Part shown: positions 46,460-57,512 of the stretch, piece by piece
Layout of the letters: each line of letters opens with the position of its first letter
How positions within the stretch are numbered: position 1 is the first letter of the stretch
From: Acinetobacter silvestris
GTDB lineage: Bacteria; Pseudomonadota; Gammaproteobacteria; Pseudomonadales; Moraxellaceae
Length of the DNA: 64,000 nucleotides
Direction of reading: 5' to 3'
NCBI RefSeq assembly: GCF_002135235.1
Contig: NZ_NEGB01000005.1
Location: 1-64,000, forward strand
Notes under the pieces: model-generated
The model's input: the letters and a program-made list of their open reading frames with translations, nothing else
What the model was told of the DNA's origin: nothing
Databases searched by the model: none
Program-made: the position numbers and the translations under genes

Positions 46460-47587
<1,128 letters not shown>

Positions 47588-47693
47588 TTAATTTGCTTAT
47601 TTAACAGTTAAGCTACAGTAACCTTTTTCACTTTACAGATTCAAGCTGTAACTAATGTTATGATTTATCTAAGATAGATTTTTGTACAGCGCA

Positions 47694-49238
47694 ATGAAAC
47701 ATCGAAAGACAACTTTAGTTATTTTTTCTGTTTTTATGTTAACAGGATGTAGTCTGCCTATGAATCAATCTAAACAACAAGAACCTACGATTACACATTC
47801 TGAAGGTTGGGTCAGTGAACCCGACACTGAGTCAAAATTAAAACAAGGATTGACTGCTTATTTGGCCATGAACGAAGCTTTCCAAAGTATTGCTGCACGC
47901 GTACATCTTATTCGTAAAGCCAAATACAATTTAGATTTGCAATATTATATTTGGGCCGATGATTTCATTGGTCAGTTAATGTTACATGAGTTATTAAAAG
48001 CGGCCGACCGTGGTGTGAAAGTTCGGATTTTAATTGATGACCAAAATGGAAATAAACTTGATCAGCAACTAAAAGCCCTCAGCACGCATCCGAATATACA
48101 AATTAAATTATATAATCCGTATACTTTTCGGAAATTTCGAATTTTTGATTATCTATTTCGTCTGAAACTAATCAATCATCGTATGCATAATAAATTGATT
48201 ATTGCTGATGGTGCTATCGCCGTTACAGGTGGCCGTAATATTAGCAGTGAATATTTTGATGCAAGCGAATCATTTCAATTTACAGACATGGATATTTTAT
48301 TTTTTGGAACTGCGGTTAGTCGAGCCAACGATGTTTTTTCAGAATTTTGGAATTTTTCTTTAAGTTATCCAGTTCAGCAATTTATTGGTCAAGGTGAACC
48401 TAAAGATTTAAAAAAATTACGCATTAAATATCAAAAGCTTGAACATAATGATAACCCAACGGATGAGAAAGTAAATGCAGAGCAGCAAGAACTTGCCAAA
48501 GAACTGCATTACAATAAACTCAACTGGGCACATGCCGAATTTTTAGCAGATTCTCCCAAAAAGTCATTAGGCCAAGCGCAAGGAAATGAATTAATTTCTT
48601 ATCAAATACAAAAGTATATGGGTGAACCCACTCAAGAGATGGATCTCATTGCCGCGTATTTTGTACCCACAAAAAATGGAACCCATTATCTTAGTCAATT
48701 TCCAAAGCGTAATGTAAAGGTTCGAGTTTTAACCAATTCTTTTATCGCTAATGATGTCGCCGTGGTACATGCTTTTTATCAGAAATATCGTGTTGATTTA
48801 CTCAAAAATGGTGTTCAACTTTATGAGTTTAAACCCTATATTGAACGAAAGCGTCGTACTTGGTATGAAGTCATGACCGGTAATGTCATACCGAAAAAAG
48901 GAAAAAATAAATCCAGCTTACATGCTAAATTTATTGATATCGATGACAAAGTCTTTATTGGTTCCTTTAATTTAGATCCCCGCTCATTTAATTTAAATAC
49001 AGAAGTCGGTTTAGTGGTTAAATCTGATCAGTTGCAAGAACAAATTTCAAATTTACTCGATAAAACCTTGCTGACAGTTGCTTATGAATTAAAACTCAAT
49101 GAGCATCATCAAATTATTTGGTTAGATCATCAACACAATGGCAAAATGATTGAATATACAGTGGATCCGAAAACAACCCGTTTTCAGCGCTTTATGATGT
49201 ACAGTATTTCTTACCTACCAATTGAATGGATGATGTAA
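47694..49238 (+). CDS. phospholipase D-like lipoprotein (cardiolipin synthase family)
   Basis: This 514-residue protein has a lipoprotein signal (lipobox MLTGC, Cys at about 19) and two HKD motifs: HNKLIIADGAIAVTGGRN and HAKFIDIDDKVFIGSFN. It resembles cardiolipin synthase or PLD nucleases, transferring phosphatidyl groups. ATG 47694 is chosen; the frame opens at a TTG 12 bases earlier. The lipid anchor suggests action at the periplasmic membrane. True cardiolipin synthase activity is not proven. Confidence 0.85.
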   Translation: MKHRKTTLVIFSVFMLTGCSLPMNQSKQQEPTITHSEGWVSEPDTESKLKQGLTAYLAMNEAFQSIAARVHLIRKAKYNLDLQYYIWADDFIGQLMLHELLKAADRGVKVRILIDDQNGNKLDQQLKALSTHPNIQIKLYNPYTFRKFRIFDYLFRLKLINHRMHNKLIIADGAIAVTGGRNISSEYFDASESFQFTDMDILFFGTAVSRANDVFSEFWNFSLSYPVQQFIGQGEPKDLKKLRIKYQKLEHNDNPTDEKVNAEQQELAKELHYNKLNWAHAEFLADSPKKSLGQAQGNELISYQIQKYMGEPTQEMDLIAAYFVPTKNGTHYLSQFPKRNVKVRVLTNSFIANDVAVVHAFYQKYRVDLLKNGVQLYEFKPYIERKRRTWYEVMTGNVIPKKGKNKSSLHAKFIDIDDKVFIGSFNLDPRSFNLNTEVGLVVKSDQLQEQISNLLDKTLLTVAYELKLNEHHQIIWLDHQHNGKMIEYTVDPKTTRFQRFMMYSISYLPIEWMM

Positions 49239-49271
49239 TGACATTGGTATGACGTATTAAAAGATTAAATT

Positions 49272-50690
49272 TTAATTATTTAAATTTACTAGGTTCATTG
49301 ATTGATGTTGGTCTTTTAATACCTGTAATGCATCTTGTAGTACCTCAAAAATTCGCTGATCAATACATTGTGCCACATTAAAGCGGACAAAGTGTTTGGC
49401 CTCTTTAGATTGGCTAAAGGCATTGCCCGGGGCAAGAATGACGCCTTGTTTTAAACACAGTTTGGACAGTTCAGATGCATCAATCATTTCTGGCAATTTA
49501 CACCATAAGAAAATACCCGCTTTAGGAATGATCCATGGCTGAATATCGAGTAATTCTAATTTTTTAATACACTCATTGCTGACCTTGAGTAGTTTCTTCT
49601 TTAAGCTATCCAAATGTTTAGGATAGCTACTGTCCATTAAAGCTTGATACGTAATTTCTGCATTTAAATTACTAGAACTAAAATTTGTAGCAATTCTTAA
49701 ATTTATGAGTTTTTCAATGTTTTCTGTATGAGAGATGATATATCCGCAACGTACTGAAGCCGATAAGGTTTTTGTATAACTGCCAATCTGTATTACATGA
49801 TTCAACCCTACGAAAGAGATATATCTTGGTGCGGGAGCATATTCAAAATCTGCAAAAATCTCATCTTCAATAATGAATACATTGGCACGTTCAACCAACT
49901 TTGAAATTTGGTATGCTGTTTGAAGAGATAGACTCGCTCCAGTAGGGTTATGAATTCCAGAATTGGTCAAATAAATTTTAGGTTTGAATGTAAGAGCCTG
50001 TTCAAATTGAGCTATATCTGGACCTGTTTCGGTAAAGGGAATCGCAACGGCCTGTAGATGATGCGCTTGGATGAGTGCTTGAAAATTAAAATAACAAGGA
50101 TCATCAATTAAAATGACATCACCTGCTTGAAGCAATAATCTAAAAATTAAATCAATCGATTGTGTTGCTGAATCAGTAATGAGTATTTGATTAGGATGAA
50201 GATTTAAATCATAGACTTCTTTTTTACGGATAATTAATTGTCTCAAAGCCAAATGTCCATGTGGCGCTGCATAATCCATCAATATATTCGCATCAGATTT
50301 AGAAACCAATTTCAATGCTTTACGAATACTGTGTTCTGGCATCCAATGTGTTGGTAACCATCCACATCCAGGTTTTAAAATTTCTGTTTTTGCCTCAAGT
50401 GATTGTCTAGAAATCCATAAAGGATCAACTTCTCGATGATATTTAATTTCAGTGTCAATCAAAGTAACTTGCGTGGTTTTACCTAATACAAAATAGCCAG
50501 CTCCGATTCGTGATTCAATAATTCCTTCGGCAACCAATCGTGCATAAGCTTCAACTATAGTCGATACGGAACAATCAAGTTGTATTGCACTTTGACGCAC
50601 AGACGGTAAGCGAGCGCCCGCTGTTAATCGCTTATTGCTGATTTGCAGTTTAATTATTTCAATCGTAGTTTCAATTTTAGTTTTACGCAT
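49272..50690 (-). CDS. MocR-type regulator (GntR HTH + aminotransferase domain)
   Basis: The 472-residue protein has an N-terminal GntR winged helix (about 1-70: RLPSVRQSAIQLDCSVSTIVEAYARL) fused to a class I aminotransferase-like domain. PLP Lys lies in SYTKTLSASVRCGYI and a substrate Asn in NSGIHNPTG. MocR proteins sense PLP or amino-compound adducts. It is divergent from an EamA exporter gene (intergenic about 140 bp), the usual pairing, so it likely regulates that exporter. Confidence 0.9.
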   Translation of the reverse strand: MRKTKIETTIEIIKLQISNKRLTAGARLPSVRQSAIQLDCSVSTIVEAYARLVAEGIIESRIGAGYFVLGKTTQVTLIDTEIKYHREVDPLWISRQSLEAKTEILKPGCGWLPTHWMPEHSIRKALKLVSKSDANILMDYAAPHGHLALRQLIIRKKEVYDLNLHPNQILITDSATQSIDLIFRLLLQAGDVILIDDPCYFNFQALIQAHHLQAVAIPFTETGPDIAQFEQALTFKPKIYLTNSGIHNPTGASLSLQTAYQISKLVERANVFIIEDEIFADFEYAPAPRYISFVGLNHVIQIGSYTKTLSASVRCGYIISHTENIEKLINLRIATNFSSSNLNAEITYQALMDSSYPKHLDSLKKKLLKVSNECIKKLELLDIQPWIIPKAGIFLWCKLPEMIDASELSKLCLKQGVILAPGNAFSQSKEAKHFVRFNVAQCIDQRIFEVLQDALQVLKDQHQSMNLVNLNN

Positions 50691-50830
50691 TATTGACTCA
50701 AAATTGACTCAAATTTTAAAATTGTACTGGTATTTAAGGCATAACAGTTTCTTTAAACTGTATTGCATTGTCTATATTCAATAAACCGTTATTACCGTTT
50801 AATCATCATAAATACAATGAGTCTTTTATC

Positions 50831-51694
50831 ATGGACAAAACAAATTTAGGTTGGATAAATGGTTTAATGGGTGTCGTTATTTTTGCAGGGTCAATGCCAG
50901 CAACTCGAATGGCTGTGATGGACTTTACCCCTGAATTTCTTACAGGCGCACGTGCAGTTATTGCGGGTATTCTTGGGCTAATATGCTTAATCATTTTTTC
51001 TAATATTAAACCAAACCTGCAGCAGATTGGATCTTTAATTATTGTCGCAATTGGGGTTGTGATTGGTTTTCCATTATTTACTGCATTAGCTTTACAAACG
51101 ATTAGCTCAGCCCATGCGTTAATTTTTATTGCGCTACTTCCACTTTCAACTGCAATTTTTAGCGTAGTACGTACGGGAGAAAAACCAAGTTTAAAATTTT
51201 GGTTATTTGCGTTGTTAGGCAGTAGTTTTGTGATGAGCTTTATGTTGTTTAATGGACAGCGTCATAGACCCTCTATAGGTGATTTATATATTATTTTATC
51301 CATTATTTTCTGTGGTTTAGGTTATGCCGAAGGTGGAAAGCTCTCAAAGGAATTGGGTGGATGGCAAGTTATCTGCTGGGCGCTAGTGATCGCTTTACCA
51401 TTTATGCTTTTATTTAGTTTGTATTATTACCCTGTAAATTTTGATCAGGTCAAAACAGCATCCCTGCTAGGACTGTTATATGTTGCTATATTTAGTATGC
51501 TTATTGGCTTTTTCTTTTGGTATAAAGGCTTAGCTTTGGGTGGAATTGCTAAAGTTGGACAAATACAATTGCTTCAACCTTTCATTGGACTCTCTTTATC
51601 TGCACTTTTACTCGGTGAGCATGTTAGTACGGCTATGATCTGTGTTTCTATTGCTGTGGTTATTTGTGTTGCGATGGCGAAAAAATTTGCGTGA
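50831..51694 (+). CDS. EamA/DMT-family exporter
   Basis: This 287-residue, ten-helix transporter belongs to the drug/metabolite transporter group, with two EamA repeats (about residues 5-135 and 150-285). Start ATG 50831 (MDKTNLGWINGLMG) is preferred over the upstream TTG 50768. Divergence from a MocR regulator suggests export of an amino acid or a vitamin-B6-related amine under its control. Substrate is unknown. Confidence 0.85.
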   Translation: MDKTNLGWINGLMGVVIFAGSMPATRMAVMDFTPEFLTGARAVIAGILGLICLIIFSNIKPNLQQIGSLIIVAIGVVIGFPLFTALALQTISSAHALIFIALLPLSTAIFSVVRTGEKPSLKFWLFALLGSSFVMSFMLFNGQRHRPSIGDLYIILSIIFCGLGYAEGGKLSKELGGWQVICWALVIALPFMLLFSLYYYPVNFDQVKTASLLGLLYVAIFSMLIGFFFWYKGLALGGIAKVGQIQLLQPFIGLSLSALLLGEHVSTAMICVSIAVVICVAMAKKFA

Positions 51695-51701
51695 TCACTA
51701 T

Positions 51702-51724
51702 AAAGCTTACGATTAGTAAGCTTA
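51702..51724. terminator. bidirectional terminator
   Basis: AAGCTTAC (51703-51710) pairs with GTAAGCTT (51716-51723) around a 5-base loop between the convergent EamA and DNA glycosylase genes. Confidence 0.7.
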
Positions 51725-51727
51725 TTT

Positions 51728-52321
51728 CTAAAAGTTGAGTTGATTAAATAATTTACGGTACGCTTCTGCCTTCTTATCTAAAGCCAAAGGATAAGCTCGA
51801 GATGAAGAAGGCATTCGATATAATGTCATTTCACGCTGCATAAAAGATACCTTTGAAGACTCACCAATAATCGGTTTATGAGTTCCTTCGGGCATAGAAA
51901 GCATTAACGTATCCGTTGCTTTATCTCCAGTGGTCATAATGCTATGACATAACGGAATTTGAGCTAAAAGTTTAGATAAATTGGTTGCAGTTTTAATTTG
52001 TAAAAACTTATCTGAAGCATTTTCTTTTAAACGAATCACTTGATAGGCTGTATCAAAAATTGCAATGCCTTTATCAATTAAAAAATTGCGAATCAAATCT
52101 TCTTTAAACTTTTTATTGGCTAGATCTAAGAAGTAGTCTTTATTCTCAAAAAAGATTAATCCAAAAATTCGCCACATATCATTCTGATAATTAGGATAAT
52201 AAAAATCCATTTTCCAGCGTGCTTTGGGTGGTGGAAAACTTCCCAGCATTAATAATTTAGCATGAGCTGGAAGAAATGGTTGTAATGGATGAGTCTCTAT
52301 TTTTAATTCGGTATCATTCAT
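51728..52321 (-). CDS. uracil/hypoxanthine-DNA glycosylase superfamily protein
   Basis: At 197 residues this protein has the hypoxanthine-DNA glycosylase (family 6-like) features: LMLGSFPPPKARWKMDFYYP and NDMWRIFGLIFF near the N-terminus, IAIFDTAYQVIR in the middle, and MPSSSRAYPLALDKKAEAYRKL near the end. Family enzymes remove deaminated bases. It ends a convergent pair with the EamA gene and starts 6 bp after the SGNH hydrolase gene upstream, so the two may be co-transcribed. Activity on hypoxanthine or uracil is inferred. Confidence 0.75.
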   Translation of the reverse strand: MNDTELKIETHPLQPFLPAHAKLLMLGSFPPPKARWKMDFYYPNYQNDMWRIFGLIFFENKDYFLDLANKKFKEDLIRNFLIDKGIAIFDTAYQVIRLKENASDKFLQIKTATNLSKLLAQIPLCHSIMTTGDKATDTLMLSMPEGTHKPIIGESSKVSFMQREMTLYRMPSSSRAYPLALDKKAEAYRKLFNQLNF

Positions 52322-52327
52322 AATTGT

Positions 52328-53062
52328 TTATTCATTCATGAGTATTTTATCTGAAAAATTTTGGCGAATTTTATCAGCCAATTGTTTCGCCCAAAGCTGA
52401 TAAATCTCCTGACTTGGATGAAAACCATCTTCTGCCATATCTAAATTTAAAGATTTAAATTTTGCTAAATCAAACTGAATCAATTGATACGCTGCTCTTC
52501 TTTGAATAAATTTCGCTAAGGTATAATTCATTTGTTGTGAATACTGCCCAAATAACCACGAAATTGGGTTGGGCAATGCTGGAAATAAATTCATGGGCGG
52601 CACGCCAGTGACCAAAACTAATTCGGGTGTAAAGCGTTGTTCAATTTCAGCATAAAATAATTGTTGCTGTTTAATCCATTTTTGTGGATCGATGAGTTTA
52701 GTCACATCATTTACACCAACGGAGGTGATCACCACATCAAAATTTTGATGTGGAATATTCTGCATTTTTTGAATCACTTGAATAGTGGTATCACCCGTTT
52801 TGGCTTGCAATTGATAGCTGATTTGAAACTGATGTTTTAATTCAGATAAAATAGAACCCAACAAAGCATGATCTTGAGATTGAACACCCACGCCTGCTGC
52901 TGCGGAATCTCCAAGTATAAGCATAGATAAAGGCTGACCTTGACCAATTACACCTGAACGGGATCCTTTAGGTTCAGGTAAATGTGGTATCTTTTGCTTG
53001 ACCAGATAGCCTTGAATTATTAATGCAGGAAGTAAGGCAATGGTCGACAATTTTAAGAACAT
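52328..53062 (-). CDS. SGNH/GDSL hydrolase, membrane-anchored
   Basis: The 244-residue protein starts with a hydrophobic helix (about 4-20) that may be a signal anchor. Nucleophile Ser is in LILGDSAAAGVG, block III Asn in VGVNDVTK, and catalytic Asp-His in EDGFHPS. Such enzymes hydrolyse esters of lipids or acetylated sugars in the periplasm. It is followed by the glycosylase gene 6 bp later. Substrate unknown. Confidence 0.85.
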   Translation of the reverse strand: MFLKLSTIALLPALIIQGYLVKQKIPHLPEPKGSRSGVIGQGQPLSMLILGDSAAAGVGVQSQDHALLGSILSELKHQFQISYQLQAKTGDTTIQVIQKMQNIPHQNFDVVITSVGVNDVTKLIDPQKWIKQQQLFYAEIEQRFTPELVLVTGVPPMNLFPALPNPISWLFGQYSQQMNYTLAKFIQRRAAYQLIQFDLAKFKSLNLDMAEDGFHPSQEIYQLWAKQLADKIRQNFSDKILMNE

Positions 53063-53084
53063 ATTTAACCTAATCTGTAATTTA

Positions 53085-53351
53085 TTACATCATTGTTGTT
53101 ATAAAGTACGCAAAACCAAATATTCCCAAGAAATTAATTAAACGCCAATAATTTCGATCTTGATAATATAAGTACATCATTTGCGCACCCATTAGAATTA
53201 GGATGCTATAAGAAACAATATAACTTGTTGTAATATCTAAGTTACATTGCAATGTATTACACAAATTATTTAAGGTGAAATATACGTATCTTGCGGAGAA
53301 CACTAAAATTGTACTTATAGCAAAACCAAGTACAGCAAAAAAATACTTCAT
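53085..53351 (-). CDS. small membrane protein, unknown
   Basis: The 88 residues contain three hydrophobic helices (about 4-25, 43-62, 70-87) with two cysteines in NNLCNTLQCNLD between helices 1 and 2. No family was recognised. It lies 22 bp before the SGNH gene in the same direction and may share its message. The ATG has GGAAAATCTAA before it. The composition is coding-like. Confidence 0.6.
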   Translation of the reverse strand: MKYFFAVLGFAISTILVFSARYVYFTLNNLCNTLQCNLDITTSYIVSYSILILMGAQMMYLYYQDRNYWRLINFLGIFGFAYFITTMM

Positions 53352-53409
53352 TTAGATTTTCCATATCATCATATTTTAAATTATACAGTTTTCAACGCTG
53401 ATAAAGATA

Positions 53410-53429
53410 AAAGACTCATTTGAGTCTTT
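53410..53429. terminator. terminator of the SDR operon
   Basis: AAAGACTCA (53410-53418) and TGAGTCTTT (53421-53429) are perfect arms with a T-rich end on the minus strand, just after the SDR stop. Confidence 0.75.
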
Positions 53430-53457
53430 GTCACAATAACGATTCATACATAATCAA

Positions 53458-54201
53458 TTAACTTAATTTATTCACTAATTTTAATGGCAATATTTTCATT
53501 GCCAAGCCAAGTGGCAACCACGGCCATTGTGGTACATATGCTTTCACGGGTTGTTTTTCTATCGCGCTCACCAGTAAGCGTGAGCCAGTTTCCACATCTA
53601 CCTCAAAAGGTAATTTTTTAGCACCTTCATTAATTTCAGTACGAATATATCCTGGGAAAATAGTCGATACTTTAATAGAAGTATTTATTAACTCAGCTCG
53701 AATACCTTCAGCTAATGCAGCAACACCTGCTTTACTGGCACCATAAGCAGTTAAATGTTTTGGCATACCACGAATTGCGCTCATTGATGAAATCATGACT
53801 AAGTGTCCAAATTTCTGTTCGCGAAAAATTTCAACAGCGGCTTCAGCTTGTGCTAATGCAGAAATAAAATTGGTTTCAACGGTTACTTTATTAATGTCAA
53901 AATGTCCTTGACCAATACGACGACCATTACCAATACCTGCATTGACAATAATTCGGTCAATCGTGCTGAATTCTGCCTTAAATGCTTTAAACACCTCAAA
54001 CACTTGATCGTAATGAGTCACATCTAAAGTTTTTGCGATGACTTTAATGCCATATTTACTTTCAAGTTCTTGTTTTAAAGTTTCAAGACGCTCTAAACGA
54101 CGTGCACAAATTGCAAGATTATAGCCTTTCTGTGCAAATTCACGCGCCATTCCTGCACCGATACCAGAACTGGCACCTGTAATTAAAATTGTTTTTGCCA
54201 T
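53458..54201 (-). CDS. short-chain dehydrogenase/reductase (SDR)
   Basis: This 247-residue classical SDR has the nucleotide motif TGASSGIGAGMAREFA, NAG motif IVNAGIGNG, catalytic Ser in MISSMSAIRG and Tyr-x3-Lys in YGASKAG. Cofactor choice is probably NADP(H), given the Arg-Arg in CARRLERL. It is last of a four-gene set with a histidine phosphatase, an APH-like kinase and an acyl-CoA dehydrogenase, so it may oxidise or reduce an acyl-CoA-linked alcohol. Confidence 0.85.
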   Translation of the reverse strand: MAKTILITGASSGIGAGMAREFAQKGYNLAICARRLERLETLKQELESKYGIKVIAKTLDVTHYDQVFEVFKAFKAEFSTIDRIIVNAGIGNGRRIGQGHFDINKVTVETNFISALAQAEAAVEIFREQKFGHLVMISSMSAIRGMPKHLTAYGASKAGVAALAEGIRAELINTSIKVSTIFPGYIRTEINEGAKKLPFEVDVETGSRLLVSAIEKQPVKAYVPQWPWLPLGLAMKILPLKLVNKLS

Positions 54202-54229
54202 GCGGTCTATTTTTCCTATTTTTTTAAAA

Positions 54230-54928
54230 TTAAATCCATGTCAGTAATTGAGGATCTTCGGCTTTTATAAAATGATGTTCATTTAAACTCAGAAGTTGTG
54301 GTTCATTTCCAACCAAACGTAACGTAGTTATACTGGTATTGGTAATTGCCAAATTTAAAGCAAAAGTTCGATTTGCATTTAACTCAAGTAATTTACCTGC
54401 TGCGACTGAAATCACACCACCCGATGTAAAGACCACCGCATAACGCGGCTTGGTTTTTGCAAGTTCATCACTTAAATTTTGCAGAGCTGTTTCTACACGG
54501 TTTTTAAAATCGGGCCAAGACTCATCATATTCATGGTGATAGTCACCCCCCGTCCAACGTTCAATCGCACCTTCAAAAAATTTAGCTAAATAAGCATGTG
54601 GATTCGTTTCTTTCTCTACATCTGCTTTAAGTAAATGTGGTTGATTAAAGCGTGGTTCATATTGGGAAAAAACTTGTTGATGATTAAACTCATTCCAAGC
54701 ATGATCAGTGACGATATTGGCTTCTGGAAAACATTCTACTAAAGCTAAATTTGCTGTTTGTTGATGGCGCTGCATAGAACCCGCCACGACATAGGGTTCT
54801 TCTTTTAAAATCTTATCAAAATACTGACCTAATAACTTTGCCTGAAATTCACCATTTGGGGAAAGTTTGTCATAATTTTCTGCACCAAAGGAAGCTTGCC
54901 CGTGACGGATGAGATAAATTGTAGTCAT
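54230..54928 (-). CDS. histidine phosphatase family protein
   Basis: This 232-residue phosphoglycerate-mutase-like protein has catalytic phospho-His in IYLIRHGQASFG and a second conserved segment FTSGGVISVAAG in place of the usual His-containing VTHGG, so its C-terminal His is lacking or moved; GSMQRHQQTA is the usual second motif. It overlaps the kinase gene by 4 bp, suggesting translational coupling, and could remove or balance a phosphate intermediate. Confidence 0.8.
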   Translation of the reverse strand: MTTIYLIRHGQASFGAENYDKLSPNGEFQAKLLGQYFDKILKEEPYVVAGSMQRHQQTANLALVECFPEANIVTDHAWNEFNHQQVFSQYEPRFNQPHLLKADVEKETNPHAYLAKFFEGAIERWTGGDYHHEYDESWPDFKNRVETALQNLSDELAKTKPRYAVVFTSGGVISVAAGKLLELNANRTFALNLAITNTSITTLRLVGNEPQLLSLNEHHFIKAEDPQLLTWI

Positions 54929-56046
54929 TTTGGTAAAATTTCCTTAAATTTTTCAATATATTTTTGTGCAATTTCATTGGCTTCTATTTTTTGTTTGCCA
55001 ATAAGTTTTAAGGCACGGATATGTAAAGCATGAATAATAATCCAAAAATCTTTAAACGCTGGATTATCAGTTTGCTTGTGGTAATAACGATAGTAAATTT
55101 GCTGGGCAATGACGGCTAAACGAAAAACACCGAACACTTCGTAAAAAGTCCAATTTTCAGTCTGTAAACCTGTTTTATTTAAATAATATTCAACCACTTG
55201 TTGACGCGTAAACATCCCTTTTAAATTGGTTGGTTGACGACGCGTAGACTTGAAAATGTGATTGTCTGATTCTTCTACCCAGTAAGCCAAAGCTGAACCT
55301 AAATCCATTAATGGATCACCCAAAGTCGCCATCTCCCAATCTAACACACCAATCACTTCAGTTGGATTTTGTGGATTTAAAATCACATTATCCAAACGCC
55401 AGTCATTATGAATAATGCAGGTTTTAGAATCTGCGGGGATATTGTCATGTAGCCATTTCCGTACATACTTAAATGAAGGTACATTGATGGTATGGGCTTT
55501 TATATAACGAGCATCCCAACCTTCGACTTGACGACGACAATAACCGTCGCCTTTGCCTAATTGTTCAAGTTCAGTCCCTTGAAAAGGTACTTGATGTAAT
55601 TCAATTAGTTTATCTAAAAAATTAATACACAGTTGATGTACATCGGCTTCATCAAATTGCAATTCAGGTGGTAATTTTGCACGAGGAATAATGCCTTTGA
55701 TGCGTTTCATCACATAAAAATCACAGCCAATAACGGACTCGTCTTGACACAGTGCAACCATTTCAGGCAGTGCTGAATAAAAAGGTACCAGATTTTTTTG
55801 TACATGATATTCACGCGCCATATCGTGTGCCGATTTAGCTTTAGTGCCTTTTGGTGGGCGACGCAGAATTAAATCAGTATTGTCATATTTTAAACGGTAA
55901 GTCCAATTGGAAGCACCACCTGAATATTGAGTCACTTCAACTTGACCTTGTAGATCAACACCTTGTGCTTTGAGCCAATTTTCTACCGCAACGATATCAA
56001 GTTCTTCGCCTTCACGGACATTTCCGCCAACATCAATTACTGACAT
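54925..56046 (-). CDS. APH-like kinase (ACAD10/11 and LvaA type)
   Basis: This 373-residue aminoglycoside-phosphotransferase-fold protein has catalytic loop IHNDWRLDNVIL and metal motif LDWEMATLGDP; the P-loop-like region YSGGASNWTYRL precedes. Homologues phosphorylate 4-hydroxyacyl-CoA: LvaA in levulinate catabolism, and the APH domain of ACAD10/11. The acyl-CoA dehydrogenase gene lies 133 bp upstream in the same unit, which fits a 4-phospho-acyl-CoA route. Function by analogy only. Confidence 0.8.
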   Translation of the reverse strand: MSVIDVGGNVREGEELDIVAVENWLKAQGVDLQGQVEVTQYSGGASNWTYRLKYDNTDLILRRPPKGTKAKSAHDMAREYHVQKNLVPFYSALPEMVALCQDESVIGCDFYVMKRIKGIIPRAKLPPELQFDEADVHQLCINFLDKLIELHQVPFQGTELEQLGKGDGYCRRQVEGWDARYIKAHTINVPSFKYVRKWLHDNIPADSKTCIIHNDWRLDNVILNPQNPTEVIGVLDWEMATLGDPLMDLGSALAYWVEESDNHIFKSTRRQPTNLKGMFTRQQVVEYYLNKTGLQTENWTFYEVFGVFRLAVIAQQIYYRYYHKQTDNPAFKDFWIIIHALHIRALKLIGKQKIEANEIAQKYIEKFKEILPK

Positions 56047-56179
56047 GATTTTTTCCCTAAATCTTCAATTTTAAAAAGACTTCTTACTTTATTTATACCT
56101 TTTTAACTTTCGTGCATAAACATAAAAATTTAAGCAAAATTGTAAGAGGTCTCATTGAGCATCATTTATATTTTTAATC

Positions 56180-57418
56180 TTACTTACGACGTGAGCCATA
56201 CCCGCGCTTTGCCAATTCAAGTTTAGCAATCATACCTTTATGCACTTCATCTGGGCCGTCGGCTAAACGTAGGCTACGTGCTTGAGCAAAGAAACCTGTT
56301 AGTGGTGTATCGCGTGAAACCCCTGCACCGCCGTGAATTTGAATGGCCATATCGACCACTTTTTCAAGCACACTTGGCGCAACTACTTTAATGGCTGAAA
56401 TTTCAGTTAAAGCGGCCATATTGCCTAAAGTATCCATTTTATACGCAGCATACAAAGTTAATAAGCGTGCTTGATCAATCGCAACTCGTGCTTCTGCAAC
56501 ACGTTCTAAATTACCACCCAGTTTAAGAATTTCTTGACCAAAAGCAGTACGGCTCATACCACGGTCAATCATCAACTCTAACGATTTTTCCGCAGCGCCA
56601 ACACAACGCATGCAATGGTGAATACGTCCAGGCCCTAAACGTCCTTGAGCAATTTCAAAACCTTGACCTGCACCACCAATAAAATTACTCACAGGCACAC
56701 GAACATTATCGAAGCTAATTTCGCCGTGACCATGTGGCGCATCATAATCACCAAATACAGGCAACATACGTTCAATTTTCACACCTACCGTTTCAATAGG
56801 AACTAAAACCATAGAATGTTGATGATGACGATCTTTGGTTTCGTCTGGTGTATGTGCCATAAAAATAATAATTTTTGCGTTTGGATCACCTAAACCTGAC
56901 GACCACCATTTACGACCATTCAGGACAATTTCATCACCAACCACGACTGCTGTCGCTTGCATATTGGTCGCATCACTTGAAGCAACTTCAGGTTCAGTCA
57001 TACAAAATACTGAACGGATTTTTCCATCTAATAGTGGCATTAACCATTGTTGTTTTTGTGCTTCACTACCGTAATGCCACAATACTTCCATATTACCACT
57101 GTCAGGTGCATTGCAATTAAACACGGTTGGAGCAATTAAACTGCGTCCTGTAAGTTCGGCAATATGTGCATATTCTTGAACAGATAAGCCCTGACCTAAT
57201 TCAGCATCGGGCAAAAACATATTCCAAAGCCCCGCGGTTTTAGCTTTGTCTTTTAGATCTTCAATCTGTTTGGGCCATTGCCATTTCGTCCAATTACCAC
57301 CTTGATTTAGCTCATGAACTTCATTCCAAAAATCTGTTTCAATCGGTTCAATTTCATTTTTTATAAAGACTTTGGTTCGTTCAATATAATCTTGCGCACG
57401 TGCTGATAATTCAAACAT
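56180..57418 (-). CDS. acyl-CoA dehydrogenase (ACAD11/LvaC-like)
   Basis: This 412-residue FAD flavoenzyme has CMTEPEVASSDATNMQ (FAD-binding region), GFEIAQGRLGPGRIHHCMRC, and IHGGAGVSRDTPLTGFFAQARSLRLADGPDEVHKGMIAKLEL near the C-terminus. It is first in the minus-strand set with the APH-like kinase and two other genes, with a divergent LysR regulator. By analogy to ACAD10/11 it may eliminate phosphate from a 4-phosphoacyl-CoA to give an enoyl-CoA. Confidence 0.85.
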   Translation of the reverse strand: MFELSARAQDYIERTKVFIKNEIEPIETDFWNEVHELNQGGNWTKWQWPKQIEDLKDKAKTAGLWNMFLPDAELGQGLSVQEYAHIAELTGRSLIAPTVFNCNAPDSGNMEVLWHYGSEAQKQQWLMPLLDGKIRSVFCMTEPEVASSDATNMQATAVVVGDEIVLNGRKWWSSGLGDPNAKIIIFMAHTPDETKDRHHQHSMVLVPIETVGVKIERMLPVFGDYDAPHGHGEISFDNVRVPVSNFIGGAGQGFEIAQGRLGPGRIHHCMRCVGAAEKSLELMIDRGMSRTAFGQEILKLGGNLERVAEARVAIDQARLLTLYAAYKMDTLGNMAALTEISAIKVVAPSVLEKVVDMAIQIHGGAGVSRDTPLTGFFAQARSLRLADGPDEVHKGMIAKLELAKRGYGSRRK

Positions 57419-57512
57419 CTCATGATCCCTTAAAATATTATGCTAACTTCGCTTTACAACAACATAACTTGAAAACTATTATGAATAAAATGATTTAATT
57501 CCATACTTCACT

